NCBI GenBank assembly: GCA_021791195.1
Contig: JAJYXB010000022.1
Coordinates: 186,298-250,297 of the forward strand
From: Actinomycetes bacterium
GTDB taxonomy: Bacteria > Actinomycetota > Thermoleophilia > BMS3ABIN01
DNA: 64,000 nt
Reading direction: 5' to 3'
The notes under the pieces are model-generated. The model was given only the letters and a program-made list of their open reading frames with translations, was not told where the DNA came from and did not search any database. This document shows, piece after piece, positions 49,195-57,631 of this stretch. Position 1 is the stretch's first letter; the number at the start of each line of letters is the position of its first letter. The translations under genes and the position numbers were made by a program.

Positions 49195-49852
49195 CATCGA
49201 CATCTTCACGCTCTTTCCCCAGTGGTTTAACTGGTTTTTCGAGCAGCGGCACGTGACCGGCGCGATGCAGGCCGGCAGCCTCAGCGTGCGGCTGTTCGAT
49301 TACCGGGACTACACTCCACTCAGCCATGGCCAGGTGGATGATACGCCCGCCGGAGGCGGCGCCGGCATGGTGCTCAGGGTCGATGCGGTGTGCGCGGCGC
49401 TGGAAGCGGTTTACGGCGCCGATGGCGCGGCGGTGCGCGACCGGCAGCCGGTGTTCCTGCTTTCGCCGCGGGGGCGGCGCCTGGATGAGACGCTCGTCGG
49501 CGAGCTTGCCGCGCTGGACGGGTTCACCCTCCTGTGCGGCCGCTACGAAGGTTTTGACCAGCGCATCGCAGACCACCTCGCTACCGGCGAGATCTCGATC
49601 GGCGATTATGTCGTCAGCGGCGGAGAGCTGCCGGCGATGGTGCTGGTGGACGCGCTCACCCGGCGGCTGCCAGGGGCCCTGGGCAGCGAGGAGAGCGCCG
49701 TCTACGAATCTTTTTCCGCCGGGCTGGGCGGCCGCCTGGAATATCCCCATTACACCAAGCCGGCCGATTTCCGTGGCTGGAAGGTGCCCGAGGTGCTGCT
49801 TTCCGGCAACCATGCCGCCATCGAGCAGTGGCGCCGAGAGCACCTGGGATAG
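49187..49852 (+). CDS. trmD: tRNA (guanine-N1)-methyltransferase TrmD
   Basis: 221 residues from TTG 49187 (GGAAGG upstream). SPOUT methyltransferase making m1G37. Signatures: [34 protein letters not shown] and [15 protein letters not shown], the trefoil-knot SAM site. Slightly short but complete. Confidence 0.95.
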   Translation: MADIDIFTLFPQWFNWFFEQRHVTGAMQAGSLSVRLFDYRDYTPLSHGQVDDTPAGGGAGMVLRVDAVCAALEAVYGADGAAVRDRQPVFLLSPRGRRLDETLVGELAALDGFTLLCGRYEGFDQRIADHLATGEISIGDYVVSGGELPAMVLVDALTRRLPGALGSEESAVYESFSAGLGGRLEYPHYTKPADFRGWKVPEVLLSGNHAAIEQWRREHLG

Positions 49853-50051
49853 CCGTACGGGTTTGTCATGGCTGGATTCGCGGTATATTTTTTCATCAGT
49901 CAGATGGCAGCTTTCCAGGCCGGTTGCGCCGGTTTTGTTGCAATTCCGCCTCATAACCTCTAGAATTTCGAACTTGGCACTAAAGATTGGCAGCAGCGCC
50001 GATTCCGGCGCCCGCGCCGCAAGACGGGGCGGTATGCCGCGAGGAGAAATC

Positions 50052-50399
50052 ATGAACCAGACGATAGCGAGACTCGAAGAACAGCAGCTGAAGAAAGGCA
50101 TCCCGCAGTTTAAAGCGGGTGATACGGTCAAGGTGCACTTTCAGGTGATCGAGGGCACTCGCCGGCGAATCCAGGTCTTCCAGGGGATTGTCATCAAGCG
50201 CCAGGGTGAAGGCGCCCGCGAGACGTTCACGGTGCGCAAGCACTCGTTTGGAGTCGGCGTGGAGCGCACTTTCCCGCTTTACTCGCCAAAGATCGACAAG
50301 ATCGAGGTGCTCAGCATCGGCGATGTGTGCCGCGCCAAGCTCTACTACCTGCGCTCGAAAGTTGGCAAGAAGGCCAGGGTTCGGGAGAAGCAGCGCTAG
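50052..50399 (+). CDS. rplS: 50S ribosomal protein L19
   Basis: 115 residues from ATG 50052 with GGAGAAATC. Canonical [16 protein letters not shown] and the closing [18 protein letters not shown] 199-bp gap after trmD contains no gene. An upstream extension of the frame overlaps trmD and is not part of the protein. Confidence 0.96.
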   Translation: MNQTIARLEEQQLKKGIPQFKAGDTVKVHFQVIEGTRRRIQVFQGIVIKRQGEGARETFTVRKHSFGVGVERTFPLYSPKIDKIEVLSIGDVCRAKLYYLRSKVGKKARVREKQR

Positions 50400-50412
50400 G
50401 CCACTGATACAA

Positions 50413-51066
50413 ATGGGCGAGGAAATCAACCAGACGCCCGCAGATCGGGGAGGGGCGGCGGAGTCGGATGAAGCATCCGGCGAGTCCCACGGCGCAACGT
50501 CGCTGGAACCCGGCTACACCACTCCCAAGCGAAAACGGCCGCGGAGCCTCGCCCGCAGCATCGGCGAACTGATCGTCATCGTCGCCAGCGCGGTGATCAT
50601 CGCGTACCTGATGCAGCTGCTGGTGGTCAAACCCTTCCTGATCCCGTCCGGATCGATGGAGCACACCCTCGACATCGGCGACAGGGTGCTTGTCTTCCGC
50701 CAGGCCTACCGCTTCAGTGACCCCCAGCGCGGCGACATCATCGTCTTTCCGTCGCCGCTGCCGGAAGATCACGGCGAAGACCTGATCAAGCGCATCATCG
50801 CTGTTGGCGGCGACACGGTCCAGGTGATCAGGGGCCAGGTGATCCTTAATGGTCAGCCACAGGTAGAACCTTATGTCAACGGCACCGATACCAGCAGTTT
50901 CGGTCCCGTGACGATCCCGCCAGGGAACGTATTCCTCATGGGCGACAACCGCGCTGACAGCAAGGACAGCCGTTTCTGGCCGACGCCCTGGCTTTCCGAA
51001 CAGAATATTATCGGCAAGGCGTTCATGATCTACTGGCCGCTTAACCGCCTCACCTGGTTCGGTTAG
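50413..51066 (+). CDS. lepB: Signal peptidase I
   Basis: 217 residues from ATG 50413. A hydrophilic N-tail of about 50 residues, one transmembrane helix (51-72), then the extracytoplasmic catalytic domain. The serine-lysine dyad is Ser81 (PSGSMEHTL) and Lys126 (LIKRIIAVGGD); MGDNRADSKDSR follows. It cleaves signal peptides of secreted proteins such as the large surface proteins in this window. The rplS-lepB-rnhB order is conserved. Confidence 0.95.
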   Translation: MGEEINQTPADRGGAAESDEASGESHGATSLEPGYTTPKRKRPRSLARSIGELIVIVASAVIIAYLMQLLVVKPFLIPSGSMEHTLDIGDRVLVFRQAYRFSDPQRGDIIVFPSPLPEDHGEDLIKRIIAVGGDTVQVIRGQVILNGQPQVEPYVNGTDTSSFGPVTIPPGNVFLMGDNRADSKDSRFWPTPWLSEQNIIGKAFMIYWPLNRLTWFG

Positions 51067-51072
51067 AGCGCG

Positions 51073-51729
51073 GTGTCCGCCCGCAGCGCCAGCCCCCTGT
51101 TCGAGTTTGATTTCAGGCTGTGCGGCGGCTCGGGCGAGGTCGCCGGCGCTGACGAGGCCGGACGCGGCTGTTTTGCCGGGCCGCTGGTGACCGCCGCGGT
51201 CGTGTTCGACTACTCAGGCTTCGAAACCGGTCACTGCCGGACGCTGCTGGACGGGCTGCACGATTCCAAGAAACTGACAGCGGCCGCCCGCGCGCGGCTC
51301 TATCCCTTATTGATTCGTTGCGCCGCGCGATTTTCCGTGGTCGTATCCAGCGCCAGGAGCATCGACGAAAACGGTATGCACCGGACTAACCTGGGCGATC
51401 TGGAGCGCTGCCTGGGGATGATATCGCCCTGCCCGGAACTGGTTCTGATCGATGGCTGGAAGCTGCCGGCGAGCGCCCCGCCGCACCGGCCGGTCAAAGG
51501 GGGAGACTCGCTGAGCGCCGCCATCGCTGCCGCGTCGGTTATCGCCAAGGTCACCCGCGACCGGCTCATGCGTCGTGTGCACCTGCTTTATCCCCAGTAC
51601 GGTTTTGACAGCCACGTCGGCTATGGCACCAGGGCACACCGCGAGGCCATCGCCGCCAACGGCTACAGTCCGCTGCACCGGCGTTCCTTTAAATCCGATT
51701 CCATTTTCGGGACGGCCGGGGCCGGATGA
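51073..51729 (+). CDS. rnhB: Ribonuclease HII
   Basis: 218 residues from GTG 51073. Acidic active site in AGADEAGRGCFAGPL, the DSKKLT loop, and the later LIDGWKLP and AKVTRDRLM motifs. Removes ribonucleotides from DNA and RNA-DNA hybrids. Overlaps yraN by 4 nt. Confidence 0.95.
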   Translation: MSARSASPLFEFDFRLCGGSGEVAGADEAGRGCFAGPLVTAAVVFDYSGFETGHCRTLLDGLHDSKKLTAAARARLYPLLIRCAARFSVVVSSARSIDENGMHRTNLGDLERCLGMISPCPELVLIDGWKLPASAPPHRPVKGGDSLSAAIAAASVIAKVTRDRLMRRVHLLYPQYGFDSHVGYGTRAHREAIAANGYSPLHRRSFKSDSIFGTAGAG

Positions 51730-52142
51730 CCGCCGCCGGGGGGCATGGCGAGGCTGGGCGGGCCGGCGCCGATCCGCGTGTGACTCGGGGCCGCGCCGGC
51801 GAGGCGATCGCCTGCCGGCACCTGGAGCGTCACGGCTACACCATCATCGAGACCAACTACCGTTCCCGTTACGGCGAGCTGGACATCATTGCCGGGATTG
51901 GCAACATCATCGCTTTCATCGAGGTCAAGGCCCGCCGCGGCCGGAAGTTCGGCGAGCCCTTTGAAGCCATAGGCCCGCGCAAACAGGCGCAGATCCGGCG
52001 CATGGCCGCGATGTGGCTGGCTGAACACCAGCGCGACGAAGGCATCGCCGGGCTGAGCTTCCGCTTCGATGCGGTCTCGATCATGCTGGACGGCCGCGAC
52101 GAAGAGGCGCAGCTGCTGCATCTCGAGGACGCCTTTAGATAG
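51726..52142 (+). CDS. yraN: YraN family protein (UPF0102)
   Basis: 138 residues. PD-(D/E)XK-like nuclease fold: GRAGEAIACRHLERHGY, GELDIIA and FIEVKARRG supply the acidic/lysine positions. Usually found next to rnhB and comM. Biochemical role not established; possibly in DNA repair or uptake. Confidence 0.9.
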   Translation: MTAAGGHGEAGRAGADPRVTRGRAGEAIACRHLERHGYTIIETNYRSRYGELDIIAGIGNIIAFIEVKARRGRKFGEPFEAIGPRKQAQIRRMAAMWLAEHQRDEGIAGLSFRFDAVSIMLDGRDEEAQLLHLEDAFR

Positions 52143-52246
52143 GCCGTTCGCTGCGCCGGTTTCCAGAAGCGCGCATCTCTGATAATCTAACGCTCCTCAC
52201 TCGTCACCTTCTCTTGCGGCAGCTCCCATCAGGGGAGTGATGCCGG

Positions 52247-53797
52247 ATGCTTGCCAGGCTGCACAGCCACGCAGTGCTGGGGATGGATGCCTATCCGGTC
52301 GAGGTCGAGACCGACCTGGGCTGGGGCCTGCCCGCCTTTACCATCGTCGGATTACCCGACGCCTCGGTGCGCGAGGCCAAGGAGCGCGTCCGTGCCGGAA
52401 TTGCCAACTCCGGCTATGAGTTCCCGCTCCGGCGGATTACGGTCAACCTGGCGCCGGCGAATGTGCGCAAGGAGGGGCCGTTGTTCGACCTCCCCATCGC
52501 CGTATCCCTGCTGGCCGCTTCCTCACAATTCGTCTCCGAAATGCTGGAAGAATACAGCGCCGTCGGCGAGCTCTCACTGGACGGGTCGGTGCGCAGCGTC
52601 CGCGGCGTGCTGGCTATCGCCGAGGGCGCCCGCCGGTCGGGAAGGCGGGGGCTGCTGGTGCCGGCGGCGAATGCAGCCGAGGCGGCGCTGGTTGGCGGCA
52701 TCGAGATCATCGGGGTCAGCAGTCTCAGGCAGGCTGTGGCGTTCTTCTCCGGCGACGAAGCGCTGGCGCCGGCAAAGGTCGACGGCCTGGCCCTGCTGGG
52801 GACGGCCGGGTCCGGGCAGCCGGATCTTGCGGATGTGCGCGGACAGGAGCTTGCCCGGCGCGCTCTCGAGGTTTGCGCCGCCGGCGGCCATAATATGTTG
52901 ATGATCGGCCCGCCGGGATCCGGCAAAACGATGCTGGCGCGGCGGCTGCCTTCCATCCTGCCGGCGCTGGGCATGGAGGAAACAATCGAGGTGACGCGCG
53001 TCTACAGTGTCGCCGGCCTTCTGGGCGGCAGCCGGCCGGTTGTGGCCGGCCGGCCGTTCCGCTCGCCGCACCATACCATCTCGCACATCGGCCTGGCCGG
53101 AGGCGGCGCCAGCCCGCGCCCCGGCGAGGTGAGCCTGGCGCATCTGGGCGTGCTGTTCCTCGATGAGCTGCCGGAATTCTCCCGCCTGGCGCTGGAGACC
53201 CTGAGGCAGCCACTGGAGGACGGCATGATCTCTGTGTCCCGGGCGCTCATCTCGGTGACGTTTCCGGCCAGATTCATGCTGGTGGCGGCGATGAATCCCT
53301 GCCCCTGCGGCCACCTGGGCGATGCCCGGCGCGAGTGCGTCTGCCCGCCGCAGAGGATAGACGCATACCGCGGTCGCATCAGCGGTCCGCTCCTGGACCG
53401 CATCGATGTCGTGGTCGAGGTGCGGGGTCTGACCAGGAAGGAGCTCACCGGCACGGGCTCGCGCGAGGCGTCGGCCTCCGTGGCGGCGCGCGTCGCTGCC
53501 GCCCGCCAGCGCCAGCGGCGGCGGTTTGCCGGCGCTGCCGGCGGTGATGCCTGCTTCTGCAACGCCCAGATGCCGGCCGGGATTACCGAGCGGCTCTGCC
53601 GGCCGGACGCCGCCGCGGTCCAGTTGCTGGAACAGGCCATCGACCGGCTGGCTCTCAGCGCCCGCGCGCATCATCGCATCCTCAAAGTCGCGCGCACGAT
53701 AGCGGACCTCGATGGCGCCGAAGTGATCGGGGCGGCGCACCTGGCGGAAGCGATCGGCTACCGGGGCATAGACAGGCAGGCCTGGCATGGCTGCTGA
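52247..53797 (+). CDS. comM: ComM/YifB family AAA+ Mg-chelatase-like protein
   Basis: 516 residues. N-terminal ChlI/Lon-like domain (VEVETDLGWGLPAFTIVGLPDA), AAA+ core with Walker A GPPGSGKTML and the C-terminal Mg-chelatase part (MNPCPCGHLGD). ComM is a branch-migration helicase in natural transformation. The adjacent dprA, which overlaps it by 11 nt, supports a DNA-uptake role. It is not proven that this organism is competent. Confidence 0.94.
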   Translation: MLARLHSHAVLGMDAYPVEVETDLGWGLPAFTIVGLPDASVREAKERVRAGIANSGYEFPLRRITVNLAPANVRKEGPLFDLPIAVSLLAASSQFVSEMLEEYSAVGELSLDGSVRSVRGVLAIAEGARRSGRRGLLVPAANAAEAALVGGIEIIGVSSLRQAVAFFSGDEALAPAKVDGLALLGTAGSGQPDLADVRGQELARRALEVCAAGGHNMLMIGPPGSGKTMLARRLPSILPALGMEETIEVTRVYSVAGLLGGSRPVVAGRPFRSPHHTISHIGLAGGGASPRPGEVSLAHLGVLFLDELPEFSRLALETLRQPLEDGMISVSRALISVTFPARFMLVAAMNPCPCGHLGDARRECVCPPQRIDAYRGRISGPLLDRIDVVVEVRGLTRKELTGTGSREASASVAARVAAARQRQRRRFAGAAGGDACFCNAQMPAGITERLCRPDAAAVQLLEQAIDRLALSARAHHRILKVARTIADLDGAEVIGAAHLAEAIGYRGIDRQAWHGC

Positions 53798-54935
53798 ATC
53801 ATCCGGCGCCGGAGGCGCTATCGCCGGGCCGGATGCGGCATTGGCGCTGGCTTTGTTCACCTGCGGTGTCATCAAACGGCCGCTGCCGGCACTCTCCCGG
53901 AAACTGGCCCCGGAAAGACTCTGGGCGCTGGCGCCGGATGAGCTGGCGGCGCATTTCAAACTGACCAGGCTGGAACGCGAGCGGCTTCGGGCTTTTCGCG
54001 CCGGCTTCTCGCCTGCGCATGAGCGTCAGGCCCTGTCCCGCCGGGGGATAGAGTTTGCCGCGCTGGGGCAGGAGGGCTATCCACCGGCGCTGGCGCAAAT
54101 CTTCGATCCGCCTGCGGGGATATTCGTTATCGGCGGTGGCGCGGCGGGTCCTCTGGCCCGCCTGCGCGAGCTCGTGGCGGGCCGCCGCATCGCGGTAGTG
54201 GGTGCGCGCGCAGCCTCGCGATACGGTCTCGACGCCGCCGGACAGCTGGCCGGAGCCCTGGCCGGCAGTGGTGTCTGCATCTGCAGCGGCCTGGCTTTTG
54301 GCGTGGACGCCGCCGCCCACCGCGCCGCCATCGGGAGCGCCGGCGCCACCATGGCCGTGCTGGGGTGCGGCCCTGAGCGCATCTATCCGCGCGCGAACGC
54401 GGCCCTCTACAGAAAGATACTAAAGTCGGATGTCATCATGTCCGAATATCCACCGGGAACAACGCCGTTGCCATGGCGCTTCCCCGCCCGCAACCGCATC
54501 ATCGCCGGCCTGTCCGAGGGCGTCATCGTGGTCGAGGCCAGGGAGAAGAGCGGCGCGCTGATCACAGCCGACTTCTGCCTCGAGCAGGGCAAGGAGGTCT
54601 TCGCCGTCCCGGGAAGCATTTTCTCGGAGCTGTCGGCCGGGCCACATCAGCTCATCAGGTCCGGAGCTGTGCCGGTGACGCGGCCGGAGGATGTCTTCGA
54701 GGCGCTGGGCATCGAGCCGCCGGCGGACCGGACTGAAGCCGGGTCGCCTCCGCTCGGCGAGGACGAAGCACGGCTCTACCGGCAGCTGGCGGCAGATTTC
54801 CGTCACCTGGACCAGCTGGCGGCAGGCGCAGGTCTGGACAGCGGCGCGGCTGCGGGGGCGCTGGTGTCTTTGGAGATCAAGGGGCTGGCGCGGCACGACC
54901 CGGGACGTGGGTATGCGCTCAGGTCAGGCATTTAA
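53787..54935 (+). CDS. dprA: DNA processing protein DprA
   Basis: 382 residues. N-terminal SAM-like helical region, central Rossmann domain (IAVVGARAASRYG, SGLAFGVDAAAH, NRIIAGLSEGVIVVEA, EVFAVPGS), and a C-terminal winged-helix-like DML1 domain. Binds incoming single-stranded DNA and loads RecA. It overlaps comM. Confidence 0.95.
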   Translation: MAAESSGAGGAIAGPDAALALALFTCGVIKRPLPALSRKLAPERLWALAPDELAAHFKLTRLERERLRAFRAGFSPAHERQALSRRGIEFAALGQEGYPPALAQIFDPPAGIFVIGGGAAGPLARLRELVAGRRIAVVGARAASRYGLDAAGQLAGALAGSGVCICSGLAFGVDAAAHRAAIGSAGATMAVLGCGPERIYPRANAALYRKILKSDVIMSEYPPGTTPLPWRFPARNRIIAGLSEGVIVVEAREKSGALITADFCLEQGKEVFAVPGSIFSELSAGPHQLIRSGAVPVTRPEDVFEALGIEPPADRTEAGSPPLGEDEARLYRQLAADFRHLDQLAAGAGLDSGAAAGALVSLEIKGLARHDPGRGYALRSGI

Positions 54936-55060
54936 GGGCGCTCCGGGGGGCCAATGCCCAGGCTGGCGGGCCGCCCGGGCAGGTTCGGAAAAGCGCGGCG
55001 GCAAAGGATGAAAGGGCCCTGTGTCGAAAGTAATCAGGATCGCTGGCGAAGTGGTGTGAA

Positions 55061-56092
55061 TTGGAAGCTGAAAGCACATCGGGGAATCCCTCCGCGGGAA
55101 ACCCATATTCTGATGAGCCATCCGCGGAGAAGAGCTCCGCGGTTGGGCGCGCCATCGGCGGAACCATTGACGAGGCGCGCGCCCAGGACCTGGCGATCCT
55201 GAGCCGCTATCTGTCCTCGCTGATCCAGGTGGGCAGCTCTGACAAGACGCTGCTGGCTTATCGCCGGGACTGCCGCCAGTTTCTCCGGTATCTTGCCGCC
55301 GAGGATGTCGAATTCCCCGGCAGCGTCGATTACCGGCTGCTCCGGCGTTACGCGATATTCCTGGCCGGGTTCAATTACCAGAAGTCGAGCGTCGCGAGGA
55401 AGCTGTCGGCTGTTCGCGGGCTGCTGAGATTTTGCCGTTCCGAAGGGCTGATCAGGACCAACCCTGCCGAATCGCTGGCGTCGCCGAAACAGCCGCGCAA
55501 ACTGCCGGTGGTGCTGCGCCCGGCGGAAGTGATAGATTTCCTGGAGACGATCGACACCGCCAAGCCGCTGGGCATTCGCGACCGCGCCATCTTCGAGCTG
55601 CTATATGGCAGCGGTCTGCGCAGCGAAGAGGTGGTCAATCTGGAAACCGGCGATCTGGATTTCGAGCAGGAGCAGCTGACGGTAACCGGCAAGGGCAACA
55701 AGACCCGCGTAGTGCCGGTCGGTGAGATTGCTTTGGGTTCGGTACGGGAATATCTGGAAAGAGGCAGGCCGGAACTGATCAACCAGGAGTCGAACATGGG
55801 CGATCCCGGGAAGCTGTTTCTGTCTTCACGGGGCAAGCCGCTGGGCACTTCCGACATCAGGCGCCGCACGACCAAGTACGTCAGGGGCGCCGCCATCAGG
55901 AGCGGCGTCTCATCGCATGTGTTCAGGCACTGCTTTGCCACTCATCTTCTCGAGGGAGGAGCCGATTTAAGAGCGGTACAGGAGCTTCTGGGCCATGCGT
56001 CGATTTCCACGACCCAGCGTTATACGCACGTGAGTGGAGCTCACCTGCGGAAAGTCTATGAGCGGGCCCATCCACGGGCGCGCCGTCAGTGA
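55061..56092 (+). CDS. xerC: Tyrosine site-specific recombinase, XerC/XerD type
   Basis: 343 residues from TTG 55061, which has a poor ribosome-binding site. An unusual serine/glycine-rich N-tail of about 40 residues precedes the SAM-like core-binding domain (LSSLIQVGSSDKTLLAYRRD). Catalytic residues: Arg in GSGLRSEEVVNL, Lys in GKGNKTR, HxxR in HVFRH, His in LGHASISTTQ, and Tyr in QRYTH. Position between dprA and the sigma factor is typical for chromosomal Xer, so it probably resolves chromosome dimers rather than being a phage integrase. Confidence 0.88.
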   Translation: MEAESTSGNPSAGNPYSDEPSAEKSSAVGRAIGGTIDEARAQDLAILSRYLSSLIQVGSSDKTLLAYRRDCRQFLRYLAAEDVEFPGSVDYRLLRRYAIFLAGFNYQKSSVARKLSAVRGLLRFCRSEGLIRTNPAESLASPKQPRKLPVVLRPAEVIDFLETIDTAKPLGIRDRAIFELLYGSGLRSEEVVNLETGDLDFEQEQLTVTGKGNKTRVVPVGEIALGSVREYLERGRPELINQESNMGDPGKLFLSSRGKPLGTSDIRRRTTKYVRGAAIRSGVSSHVFRHCFATHLLEGGADLRAVQELLGHASISTTQRYTHVSGAHLRKVYERAHPRARRQ

Positions 56093-56099
56093 CGGGAAA

Positions 56100-56888
56100 A
56101 TGCCGGAAGATGACAAAGAAATAATCGAGTTATGGCGGCGGTACAAGCAGGGCGCCGATCCCGTGGCAAGGGACCGGCTGATCCTGACGTACGCGCCGCT
56201 GGTCAAATACGTCGCCGGGCGCATGGGCACCAATTTTCCTTCGCACGTGGAAGAGTCGGACCTCATCAGCTATGGCCTGCTGGGACTGATCGGCGCCATC
56301 GAGCGCTTCGATCTTTCACGCAACATCAAGTTTGAGACCTACGCCATCACGCGTATCAAGGGTTCAATCCTGGATGAACTTCGTTCGCTTGACTGGGTGC
56401 CGCGCTCCGTGCGCAGCATGGCCAGGCAGATCGAGCGCAGCAGCGCCAAGCTGGAAAACAAGCTGCACCGCGCTCCTTCCGACGAAGAGATGGCCAGCGA
56501 TCTCGGCCTCACGATGGATGAATTCCGCGATGCCCTCACGCGGATCAGCTCCAGTACGATCGTGGCGCTGGAGGAGCTGTGGACGATCTCCAGCACCGGC
56601 ACCGAATCGGTGGCTCTGATCGACACCATCGAAGACCGGCAGAGCAAGGATCCGGCCGCAGTGGTCGATGTCAACGACGTAAAGGAACGACTGGCCGGCG
56701 CCATCTCCAACCTGCCGGAACGGGAGAAGATCGTGATCGCACTCTACTATTATGAGGGGCTGACGCTGCGTGAGATCGGCGATGTGCTGGGAGTAACCGA
56801 GTCGCGCGTCTCCCAGCTGCACACCAAGGCCATCCTGCGGTTAAAGGGCCGGCTGAAAGACCAGGTGGAACCGGCGCAGATTCAGTAA
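56100..56888 (+). CDS. whiG: RNA polymerase sigma factor of the WhiG/FliA family
   Basis: 262 residues from ATG 56100; in-frame ATGs at 56034 and 56058 lie inside xerC. Sigma-70 regions 2 (LILTYAPLVKYVAGRM, ESDLISYGLLGLIGAIERFD), 3 and 4 (LTLREIGDVLGVTESRVSQLH) are intact. The DELRSLDWVPRSVR segment is characteristic of FliA/WhiG. No flagellar or chemotaxis gene is in the window, so the regulon could be motility or, as in Streptomyces, development. A strong terminator follows. Confidence 0.9.
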   Translation: MPEDDKEIIELWRRYKQGADPVARDRLILTYAPLVKYVAGRMGTNFPSHVEESDLISYGLLGLIGAIERFDLSRNIKFETYAITRIKGSILDELRSLDWVPRSVRSMARQIERSSAKLENKLHRAPSDEEMASDLGLTMDEFRDALTRISSSTIVALEELWTISSTGTESVALIDTIEDRQSKDPAAVVDVNDVKERLAGAISNLPEREKIVIALYYYEGLTLREIGDVLGVTESRVSQLHTKAILRLKGRLKDQVEPAQIQ

Positions 56889-56907
56889 CAGTGGGCGCCG
56901 CCAAAAT

Positions 56908-56941
56908 AAAAAAGACCGCGTTCGCAAACGCCGTCTTTTAG
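56908..56941. terminator. Bidirectional intrinsic terminator after the sigma gene
   Basis: AAAAAAGACCGCGTT and AACGCCGTCTTTT pair over about 12 bp with A- and T-runs on either side. It can serve the sigma gene on the + strand and the small membrane protein gene on the - strand. Confidence 0.85.
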
Positions 56942-57027
56942 AAGTCAAAAAGCAACGATAATGATCCGTTACAATCATTATCTATGAGGACAATGGCAGG
57001 ATATCAACCCGCCAAAGTAGCCCCGCT

Positions 57028-57156
57028 TTAATGAGAACTCTTGTTTTCCTCTTCGTCCTGTCCGCAGGTCCCCTTAATACCACAATAGGCCAGAACCGCA
57101 ACTACAGGGGCCAGCACCAGGATGAAAAACAGGAATATAATGGCTTCAACTGGCAC
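57028..57156 (-). CDS. 42-residue single-helix membrane microprotein
   Basis: GTG at 57156 with GGGAGGTGA 7 nt upstream, stop at 57028. Begins MPVEAIIFLFFILVLAPVVAV, one transmembrane helix, then YCGIKGTCGQDEEENKSSH, a short acidic tail with two cysteines. A TGGTATAAT promoter lies 39 nt upstream, and a bidirectional terminator lies downstream. It is divergent from the cytochrome operon. The two Cys could bind metal or form a disulfide. Confidence 0.65.
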   Translation of the reverse strand: MPVEAIIFLFFILVLAPVVAVLAYCGIKGTCGQDEEENKSSH

Positions 57157-57194
57157 CGATGTCACCTCCCAGGGCGCAATTAGATTGCAATAAA

Positions 57195-57200
57195 ATTATA
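57195..57200 (-). promoter_or_regulatory. Extended -10 promoter of the 42-residue gene
   Basis: TGGTATAAT (TG-n-TATAAT) on the - strand, 39 nt before GTG 57156. The -35 match is weak, which an extended -10 tolerates. Confidence 0.65.
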
Positions 57201-57549
57201 CCACCCAAACCGTTTACAAACACCTCTGACAACGGGCGCAACCAAAGCTCATGGCCATCATAGCGGCGCGGATGCGTTAAACGCAAGCGGCGGCGCCGGC
57301 GCGGATCGTCGTTCGCCTGCCAGCATGTTGCGCTAAGACACCGCGTGGAGGGACGCCGGGTGATGCAGCCGAAACGGCCATCCATCTAGGCCGGGAGCGG
57401 CCGGTTTCCGTCCAGCATTACCATCGGGAAACGGACGCCGGGCCTTGAGCGGCTCCAACCTGGAAAAAATAAATAGCGCAATTAGCACGGCTTTTCTGCG
57501 AAAAAACGGATGGGGAATAAGCTCGTTTTCATGATTGTAGTAATCCTGT
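57201..57549. other. Non-coding spacer between divergent transcripts
   Basis: GC-rich at first, then AT-richer from about 57460. There is a loose inverted pair GTTTCC/GGAAAC near 57405-57435. No gene, riboswitch or repeat was recognised. Confidence 0.5.
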
Positions 57550-57578
57550 TTGACACCGGTTGTGCCGAAGTATAGAAT
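57550..57578 (+). promoter_or_regulatory. Promoter of the cytochrome bc operon
   Basis: TTGACA (57550-57555), 17 nt and TAGAAT (57573-57578), a near-consensus sigma-70-type promoter 54 nt before the cytochrome start. Confidence 0.75.
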
Positions 57579-57631
57579 TTCGTCCGGCCGCTTGTGCCTT
57601 TTTTCACTGATACACGATGCAGGGGAGAGAA

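Noticed and set aside
55061..56092. Phage or island integrase
   Set aside because: The recombinase sits in the conserved dprA-xer-sigma context with no att repeats or phage genes, so a chromosomal Xer role is more likely.
57146..57385. 79-residue - strand ORF upstream of the 42-residue gene
   Set aside because: Arginine-rich shadow-like composition, no ribosome-binding site, and it runs through the promoter of the better-supported small gene.
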